NCBI GenBank assembly: GCA_910586575.1
Contig: CAJUJQ010000057.1
Location: 1 to 18,308, forward strand
From: an uncultured Clostridia bacterium
GTDB taxonomy: Bacteria > Bacillota > Clostridia > Oscillospirales > Butyricicoccaceae
Direction: 5' to 3'
Length of the DNA: 18,308 nucleotides
The stretch's first letter is position 1, and each line of letters begins with the position of its first letter. The notes below the pieces were generated by a model. It was given only the letters and a program-made list of their open reading frames with translations, was not told where the DNA came from and ran no database searches. The translations under genes were made by a program, and so were the position numbers. Shown one piece after another: positions 13,690 through 18,308 of this stretch.

Positions 13690-14030
13690 GTGAGGAAGCC
13701 AGACGGTCGCGTACCGGTTCTTGCCGGTATGAGGAAAGTCCGCGCTGCACAGGGCAAGGATAACAGATAACGTCTGCCGGGGGCGACCCCAGGAATAGTG
13801 CAACAGAGAGATACCGCCGTGCGCGCAAACGCGCGGTAAGGGTGGAAAGGCGAGGTAAGAGCTCACCACGCCCCGTGGCAACACGGGGGGTCTGTAAACT
13901 CTATCCGCAGCAACATCGACAGGGGCTATGGCCTGCCCGGCCGCTCCAACGGATGGCTAGAGGCGCGCGGTGACGCGCGTCCCAGATAGATGACCGTCAA
14001 ATACAGAACGCGGCTTACAGGCTTGCTCAC
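13690..14030 (+). ncRNA. rnpB: RNase P RNA, bacterial class A
   Basis: This is the catalytic RNA of RNase P, which trims the 5' ends of tRNA precursors. Conserved blocks are all visible: GAGGAAAGTCCG (CR I, about 13731), CAACAGAGAGATACCGCC (CR II), GGTAAGGGTGGAAAGGCGAG then GTAAGAGCTCACC (CR III), and the 3' P4 strand AGATAGATGACCGTC with ACAGAACGCGGCTTA (CR V). The ends are set by helix P1: 13690-13700 pairs with 14020-14030 with one mismatch. The class A architecture agrees with Clostridia rather than Bacillus (class B). Around 13921-13950, where class A RNAs usually show a GGU that pairs with the tRNA CCA end, I read CTATGGCC and cannot find a clear GGU in the loop. Apparent reading frames across this stretch are chance. 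Confidence 0.95.
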
Positions 14031-14033
14031 ACT

Positions 14034-14063
14034 GGGGCTTCCCTTGCGGGAGGCTCCTTTTTT
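14034..14063 (+). terminator. rnpB terminator
   Basis: GGGGCTTCCC (14034-14043) pairs with GGGAGGCTCC (14048-14057) using two G-U pairs around a TTGC loop, followed by TTTTTT. A second small hairpin GCAACC-GCT-GGTTGC follows at 14081-14095. Confidence 0.85.
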
Positions 14064-14116
14064 GTGCCGTTTTGCAGGATGCAACCGCTGGTTGCGGGAT
14101 TTTCAAGGCAGGATGG

Positions 14117-14145
14117 CAGACATTTGGAGGATGCAGAGGTATACT
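14117..14145 (+). promoter_or_regulatory. Promoter of the double HTH-membrane gene
   Basis: CAGACA (14117-14122), a 17-bp spacer and TATACT (14140-14145) make a fair sigma-A promoter that would start transcription about 35 bp before the ATG. The -10 lies inside a direct repeat described separately. Confidence 0.5.
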
Positions 14146-14171
14146 AGGCCTGTGAGGTGTACTGGTGCTGA
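14136..14171. repeat. Imperfect 18-bp tandem repeat over the promoter (possible operator)
   Basis: Two adjacent 18-bp units, 14136-14153 and 14154-14171, match at 13 of 18 positions; both begin GAGGT-x-TACT. The first contains the -10, the second ends at the ribosome site. The product of the gene downstream has two near-identical DNA-binding domains, so this may be its own operator. Confidence 0.4.
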
Positions 14172-14187
14172 AAGGAGGAGGTTCCTT

Positions 14188-15798
14188 ATGAGCCTTGGGA
14201 ATCAGATTTATACACTGCGCAGCGGGTTGGGACTGTCGCAGGGGGCGCTGGCGGAAAAGCTTGGGGTTTCCCGTCAGGCGGTCTCGAAGTGGGAAAATGA
14301 CAGCGCGGCGCCCGAGCTGCCGAAGCTACTGCTTCTTGCGGAGGTGCTGGGGGTATCCGTTGACCGGCTGGTAGCGGGTGAGGACTTGCCAGACGTACAG
14401 GCGGCACCGCTGCCCGCAGCCGGTTTGACCGTGCCGCTCCGCCCAAACCAGTCCGCGGGGCTGCTGCTGATTGCCGCCAGCCTTGTGGGATTGTTCCTCT
14501 GCCGGCTGAACCTTGTGCAATGGCTGGGAATGTGGGGGATTCTGCTGGGCGGGGGGCTTTGCCTGTTTATAAAACGCCATACGACGGTGTGGTGCGGCTG
14601 GGCGCTGTATCTGACGCTCGATATGGCAATTATCAGCGTGGATTGGACAAGCTGGTGGACGATATTTGCGCCGTGGCACGGGGGATACGGCTGGCAGCGC
14701 TGTGATATGAACCTCTGGGTACAGTTTTGGGCAGCGCCTGCCGCCGTCCTGGCAACCGCCTGGTATTTCCATCGGAAGCCGCTGCCAATAACGGAACGCC
14801 TGCGGCGGCGGCTTGCCGCTGCGGCGTGGGTGGCTACAGCGGCATTGCTGTTCCTGGTATGGCGCGGACCGTCCGCCATGCTGCACATGTTTGGACAGCC
14901 ATGGGTGTGTATGCTGGCGGCGGCGCTGTCGCTGACCGTGGCACGGACGGGGCAAGCGGAAACACTTGGCACGCGCATCAGCGCCCTGCGGGCGGCGCGC
15001 CGTCTTTCGCAGGACGGCCTTGCCGGGAAGCTGTCGGTTTCCCGGCAGGCGGTTTCCAAGTGGGAAACCGGAAACGCTGTGCCTGAGCTGGAAAATCTGC
15101 TGGCGCTCTCCCGGCTGTTCGGTCTCCCGCTGGAAGGGCTGCTGCGGGGCGGGACTGCCGTGCTGCCCAAAACCACCTTTTTTTCGGTGGGGCAGCTGGC
15201 GGGCATTGGCCTGTTGGCCTGCGGGGGGCTGGAACTGTTCCAATGGGCGCGTTTCTTTGGGGATGCGCGTGAAATTGGGCTTTTATGCCCGCTGCTGCTG
15301 TTTCTTGGCGGGGCACTGTGCTTGTTTTTTCCGAAACATACCGGCCTTTGGTGCGTTTGGTCGGGGGTACTGCTGCTTGACGCGTCCCTTCGGAATGAGG
15401 CGCTGAATGGTGAGGCGCGGCTGTTGTTTCTACATCAGCGGATTGATTCTCAAGCTGCCTCGGCAGAACTGTTATTTGAGATGATTTTGCTGTTGCTGGC
15501 GTTGTATGCCTTCCGCCAGCTGTCCCTGACCGGGCGGAAGCGGCTTCTTCCAGTGGGTTGTTGGCTGCTGTGGGCGCTGCTGGAAGGGTATATCTGGTGC
15601 TGGGCCTATCCGGCAACCGCACCCAATCGAATCAATTGCTTTGTAAATCCTGATGTGAATTTCCGTATTTTTGTGGATATTTTGAGCCTGATTTCTTTGG
15701 CTGCCGCGTTGGTGCTGACAGCGGCGGCGATCCGGGCGCGGTGGGCAGGCGGTGCGATCCGACGCGGAAATTTTTCATCAAGTGCGGATTCCCCTTGA
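14188..15798 (+). CDS. Membrane-bound regulator with two XRE-type HTH domains and two multi-helix membrane domains
   Basis: The 536-residue protein repeats one module twice. Module 1: an XRE/HTH_3 domain (about 4-63, with GVSRQAVSKWENDSAAPEL) and about six hydrophobic segments (89-108, 111-127, 134-152, 176-194, 208-225, 235-252). Module 2: a second HTH (about 260-318, with SVSRQAVSKWETGNAVPEL) and again about six hydrophobic segments (333-516). The membrane parts are also related: GGGLCLF-x-x-x-HTTVWC in the first matches GGALCLF-x-x-x-HTGLWC in the second. Single HTH-membrane proteins of this kind are common in Firmicutes; two in one chain is unusual. The second HTH would face the cytoplasm if the first membrane domain has an even number of helices. 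ATG 14188 with AAAGGAGGAGG is preferred over an in-frame start at 13990 lying inside rnpB. Ligand and targets are unknown. Confidence 0.85.
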   Translation: MSLGNQIYTLRSGLGLSQGALAEKLGVSRQAVSKWENDSAAPELPKLLLLAEVLGVSVDRLVAGEDLPDVQAAPLPAAGLTVPLRPNQSAGLLLIAASLVGLFLCRLNLVQWLGMWGILLGGGLCLFIKRHTTVWCGWALYLTLDMAIISVDWTSWWTIFAPWHGGYGWQRCDMNLWVQFWAAPAAVLATAWYFHRKPLPITERLRRRLAAAAWVATAALLFLVWRGPSAMLHMFGQPWVCMLAAALSLTVARTGQAETLGTRISALRAARRLSQDGLAGKLSVSRQAVSKWETGNAVPELENLLALSRLFGLPLEGLLRGGTAVLPKTTFFSVGQLAGIGLLACGGLELFQWARFFGDAREIGLLCPLLLFLGGALCLFFPKHTGLWCVWSGVLLLDASLRNEALNGEARLLFLHQRIDSQAASAELLFEMILLLLALYAFRQLSLTGRKRLLPVGCWLLWALLEGYIWCWAYPATAPNRINCFVNPDVNFRIFVDILSLISLAAALVLTAAAIRARWAGGAIRRGNFSSSADSP

Positions 15799-15823
15799 AT
15801 TTATGCGCCGGAGCGTGTATGAT
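15795..15823 (+). promoter_or_regulatory. murD promoter
   Basis: TTGAAT (15795-15800), a 17-bp spacer and TATGAT (15818-15823) form a good sigma-A promoter. The -35 overlaps the stop codon of the upstream HTH gene, so murD has its own start point. Confidence 0.7.
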
Positions 15824-15858
15824 AAGATGGATAATAAAAACAGGGGGCTGTTCCGATT

Positions 15859-17235
15859 ATGACAGCATTTGAGACATATCTGGACGGGCTGCGCGGGAAG
15901 CGCGTGGCCGTCATCGGCGCGGGGGTCAGCAATATGCCGCTGATTGAGCGCCTGCGGGCGGCGGGATTATCGGTCACCGTCCATGACAAAAAGACCGCTT
16001 CCGCGCTGGAATCGCAGTACGACGCCCTGACGGGGCTGGGCGCGGAGCTGGTACTGGGGGAGCATTACCTGGATGATTTGCCGGAGGATGTGATTTTTCG
16101 CACGCCGGGGGTACATCCGAAGCATCCCGCGCTGTGCGCCGCCCGCGAGCGGGGCAGCCTGGTTACCAGCGAGATGGAGCTGTTCTTTGAGCTGTGCCCG
16201 TGCCCGATTATTGGCATCACCGGTTCGGACGGCAAAACGACGACAACCACGCTGGTTTATGAAATCTTAAACCGGGCGGGGCACACCGTCCATTTGGGCG
16301 GCAATATCGGCAGGCCGCTGCTGCCCGAGGTCGAGCAGATCACGCCGGAGCATCTGGCGGTTGTCGAGCTTTCCTCCTTCCAGCTGATGGATATGCGGCG
16401 CAGCCCGGCAGTGGCGGCAATCACCAACCTGACGCCGAACCATCTGGATTATCACGACACGTTTGAGGAATATGTCGGGGCAAAAACGTCGATTTTCCGC
16501 TTCCAGCCGGAGGGGGGCAGGCTGGTGCTCAACTGGGACGACTCGGTGACGCACGGCCTGGTGTTCCCGCACCCGGAAAGCGTGTGCTGGACGAGCAAAA
16601 CCACCGCGCCGCAAAATGGCGTTTATCTGCGGGCGGACGGGATGCTCTGCATCGCGGAGGGCGGCAAGGCGCGCGAGCTGCTGCCGCAGGAGGAAATCCG
16701 CATCCCCGGCGCGCACAACGTCTATAATCTGATGATGGCGGCGGCGCTGGTGCAGGGGTACGCGTCGGATGACGATATCCGCGCGGTCGCGCGGGAGTTC
16801 GGCGGCGTAGAGCACCGGATTGAATTTGTCCGCGAAAAGGACGGCGTGCGCTATTATAATGATTCCATCGCGTCCAGCCCGACCCGTACCACTGCGGGGC
16901 TGGAATCCTTCCAAGAAAAGCTGATTTTGATTGCGGGCGGCTATGACAAGCATCTGGATTATACCGCTCTGGCGGGGCCGGTCTGCGCGCACGTCAAAAC
17001 GCTGGTGCTGACCGGCGCGACCGCGCCGAAAATCCGTGCGGCGGTCGAACGGGCGGCGGGGGAAAAACCTGCTATGATTGACGCGGCAGATTTCGCGGAC
17101 GCGGTGCGGCAGGCGGCGCGGGCGGCACAGCCGGGAGATGTGGTCATCCTCAGCCCCGCGAGCGCTTCCTTTGACTGCTTCAAGAATTTTATGGAACGCG
17201 GCGACCGGTTCAAGGAACTGGTGTGGGCGCTTTGA
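15859..17235 (+). CDS. murD: UDP-N-acetylmuramoyl-L-alanine--D-glutamate ligase
   Basis: The 458-residue cytosolic enzyme adds D-glutamate to UDP-MurNAc-L-Ala with ATP, the second amino-acid step of peptidoglycan precursor synthesis. Domain order is that of Mur ligases: N-terminal Rossmann domain with VAVIGAGVSNMPLIERL binding UDP, a central ATPase domain with the P-loop GITGSDGKTTTT (about 114-125), the GGNIGRPLL segment, ELSSFQL and the ITNLTPNHLDYH block with its Mg2+-binding His, then the C-terminal domain with FGGVEHRIEFV, YNDSIASSPTRTTAGL, AGGYDK and the ending LSPASASFDCFKNFMERGDRF, the MurD hallmark. Length fits MurD (about 440-460). ATG 15859 has AGGGGG at 15842-15847. It stands alone, away from a dcw cluster, with its own promoter and terminator. 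Confidence 0.97.
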   Translation: MTAFETYLDGLRGKRVAVIGAGVSNMPLIERLRAAGLSVTVHDKKTASALESQYDALTGLGAELVLGEHYLDDLPEDVIFRTPGVHPKHPALCAARERGSLVTSEMELFFELCPCPIIGITGSDGKTTTTTLVYEILNRAGHTVHLGGNIGRPLLPEVEQITPEHLAVVELSSFQLMDMRRSPAVAAITNLTPNHLDYHDTFEEYVGAKTSIFRFQPEGGRLVLNWDDSVTHGLVFPHPESVCWTSKTTAPQNGVYLRADGMLCIAEGGKARELLPQEEIRIPGAHNVYNLMMAAALVQGYASDDDIRAVAREFGGVEHRIEFVREKDGVRYYNDSIASSPTRTTAGLESFQEKLILIAGGYDKHLDYTALAGPVCAHVKTLVLTGATAPKIRAAVERAAGEKPAMIDAADFADAVRQAARAAQPGDVVILSPASASFDCFKNFMERGDRFKELVWAL

Positions 17236-17269
17236 ACTGAAAGAAGTGGTTTTCCATCTGTGGCGCAGG

Positions 17270-17302
17270 AAAAAGGCTATCCTTTCAAAGGACGGCCTTT
17301 TT
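17270..17302 (+). terminator. murD terminator
   Basis: AAAAAGGC (17270-17277) pairs perfectly with GCCTTTTT (17295-17302), with an inner stem TCCTTT/AAAGGA. The T run is part of the stem, and the A run makes it possibly active on both strands. Confidence 0.85.
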
Positions 17303-17314
17303 GTGTTTCTTCAT

Positions 17315-17391
17315 GCCTTGGATAATTGGAAGTACGCCCAGTGGCGGAAAAAGACCCACCAATGGGCGTGTGGACAATTTTCAAACAAGGC
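17315..17391. repeat. Long imperfect palindrome upstream of the recombinase gene
   Basis: Nested arms are GCCTTG (17315-17320)/CAAGGC (17386-17391), AATTG (17324-17328)/CAATT (17375-17379), ACGCCCA (17334-17340)/TGGGCGT (17363-17369) and GTGG (17341-17344)/CCAC (17356-17359), with small bulges. There is no T run directly after it. It may be a structured leader, a recombination site or a mobile-element remnant. The remaining gap to 17442 holds a TATATT (17417-17422) without a clear -35. Confidence 0.6.
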
Positions 17392-17442
17392 CTAATAAAA
17401 ATGGATTAAAAGAAGGTATATTCTAATTGGGAGGTGGCTTTT

Positions 17443-18288
17443 ATGAACGGTTGTCATTTAACGGAATCAAATGTAGCAGGGTATCTTCAATCGCTCCGGA
17501 TGATGGAGCGCACCGGTGCGACCATTCAGAAATATGTTCATGGGGTACGCAGCTTTATGGAATGGCTGGATGGAAGGCCGGTCACAAAAGAGCTTACCGC
17601 GCAATGGAAACATGATTTGATGGAAAAAGGGCTGTCCCCGTCTACAATCAATGGCAGGATTGCGGCGGTAAACGGGCTGTTTCATTTTTTGGGCTGGACG
17701 GAATACCGGGTACGCGCCTTGAAAATCCAACGTCAGGCATTTCGGGACAATACGAAGGAACTGACGGCGGAGGAATATTTCCGTCTGGTGCAGACGGCGC
17801 GGTTACAGAGCCGGGAACGTCTGGCACTGGTGATGGAAACCATCTGCTCGACCGGTATCCGTGTTTCGGAGGTGCGGTATATTACCGTAGAAGCGGCGCG
17901 GCGGGCGCGTGCGACCGTCTCCCTGAAAGGGAAAATCCGAACGATTCTGCTGCCGGAAAAGCTGTGCGGCAAGCTGCTGCAATATGCCAGGAGACGGGGG
18001 ATTATTTCCGGGGAAATTTTTCTGACAGAAGGAGGCAAAAGCCTTTCCCGATTTGAGATTTGGCGCGAAATGAAAGCGGTCTGTGAGAAAGCGGGCGTAC
18101 AGGGTTCAAAGGTGTTTCCGCATAACCTGCGGCACCTGTTTGCAATGACCTATTATCGGGCCAATAAAAACATCGTGCGGCTGGCAGACCTGCTCGGCCA
18201 CAGCTCCATCAACACCACCAGAATTTACCTGATTTCGACCGGCGAAGAACATGCGCGGGAACTCGCGCGGATGAGGTTGATCTGCTGA
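17443..18288 (+). CDS. Tyrosine recombinase/integrase (XerC/D-like size)
   Basis: The 281-residue protein has an N-terminal SAM-like DNA-binding domain (about 8-90) and a C-terminal catalytic domain (about 105-281). The catalytic set is complete: Arg140 in STGIRVSEV, Lys162 or Lys164 in SLKGKIRTILLP, His227 and Arg230 in HNLRHLFA, His253 in LLGHSSINTT and nucleophile Tyr262 in RIYL. It should cut and rejoin DNA through a 3'-phosphotyrosine bond. ATG 17443 is preferred to the GTG at 17434, which overlaps the GGGAGG ribosome site (17429-17434). Size is near XerC/XerD (about 300), shorter than most phage integrases, with no Arm-binding domain. There is no excisionase, no tRNA att target and no cargo within the window. 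It could be a Xer-like resolvase, a DNA invertase or the edge of an element beyond the window. Confidence 0.92.
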   Translation: MNGCHLTESNVAGYLQSLRMMERTGATIQKYVHGVRSFMEWLDGRPVTKELTAQWKHDLMEKGLSPSTINGRIAAVNGLFHFLGWTEYRVRALKIQRQAFRDNTKELTAEEYFRLVQTARLQSRERLALVMETICSTGIRVSEVRYITVEAARRARATVSLKGKIRTILLPEKLCGKLLQYARRRGIISGEIFLTEGGKSLSRFEIWREMKAVCEKAGVQGSKVFPHNLRHLFAMTYYRANKNIVRLADLLGHSSINTTRIYLISTGEEHARELARMRLIC

Positions 18289-18290
18289 AA

Positions 18291-18308
18291 ACAGAATTTA
18301 TATTCTGT
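18291..18308. terminator. Palindrome at the right edge, probably the recombinase terminator
   Basis: ACAGAAT (18291-18297), TTAT, ATTCTGT (18302-18308) is a perfect 7-bp inverted repeat two bases after the stop codon, preceded by AAAA. The window ends at its last base, so a following T run cannot be checked. A recombinase binding site is an alternative. Confidence 0.45.

Noticed and set aside
13451..13884. Minus-strand open frames across the rnpB region.
   Set aside because: They are antisense to a well-supported RNase P RNA and its promoter and show no recognisable protein features.
13990..14187. Upstream extension of the double-HTH protein into rnpB.
   Set aside because: The extra 66 codons lie in the 3' part of RNase P RNA and its terminator. 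A strong AAAGGAGGAGG site directly precedes the ATG at 14188.
14188..15798. Possibility that the double-HTH protein is two separate genes.
   Set aside because: The frame is open across the junction (about residue 255) with no stop and no ribosome site before the second HTH. A single chain is the simpler reading.

Overview
The window looks like a chromosomal piece of a GC-rich, spore-forming, Gram-positive anaerobe of the class Clostridia, most likely an Oscillospiraceae/Ruminococcaceae relative. The signs are strong AGGAGG-type ribosome sites, an S-layer homology protein, the start of a GerA-like germination gene, a class A RNase P RNA, a DUF4250 protein and a cysteine-rich protein of a type seen in Clostridia. 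There is no phage, plasmid, CRISPR or insertion-sequence backbone. The only recombination gene is a lone tyrosine recombinase at the right end.

Left part (1-4264, minus strand): the first codons of a GerA-like gene, a secreted protein with three SLH domains, and a trkA-trkH potassium uptake operon. Middle-left (4265-7300, plus strand): a polar amino-acid ABC importer (lipoprotein, permease, ATPase) followed by a DUF4250 gene. The importer's upstream region carries a good match to the ArgR 'ARG box', so it is probably an arginine-type importer. A hairpin after the lipoprotein gene probably makes the binding protein more abundant than the membrane parts.

Centre (7300-11450, minus strand): the most unusual part, two consecutive ECF sigma/anti-sigma cassettes. 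The sigma genes and the cytoplasmic and membrane parts of the anti-sigmas are almost identical, with a 516-bp stretch identical to the base. The extracytoplasmic parts have diverged strongly, although both end in a copper-amine-oxidase-N-like domain. Differences rise on both sides of the identical stretch, as expected for gene conversion. The logic would be two different sensors joined to one shared sigma output.

Middle-right (11450-14063): a small membrane-anchored protein of unknown function, transcribed away from a 27-cysteine protein with a PNPGCG repeat tail (possible spore or surface structural protein), then rnpB with a clear promoter and terminator.

Right part (14064-18308, plus strand): a 536-residue protein that repeats an XRE-type HTH plus multi-helix membrane module twice in one chain, with an imperfect 18-bp direct repeat over its promoter; then murD; then a complete tyrosine recombinase preceded by a long imperfect palindrome. 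Coordinates, motifs and hairpins were read by eye. Family names come from recognition of conserved motifs, not from database searches.
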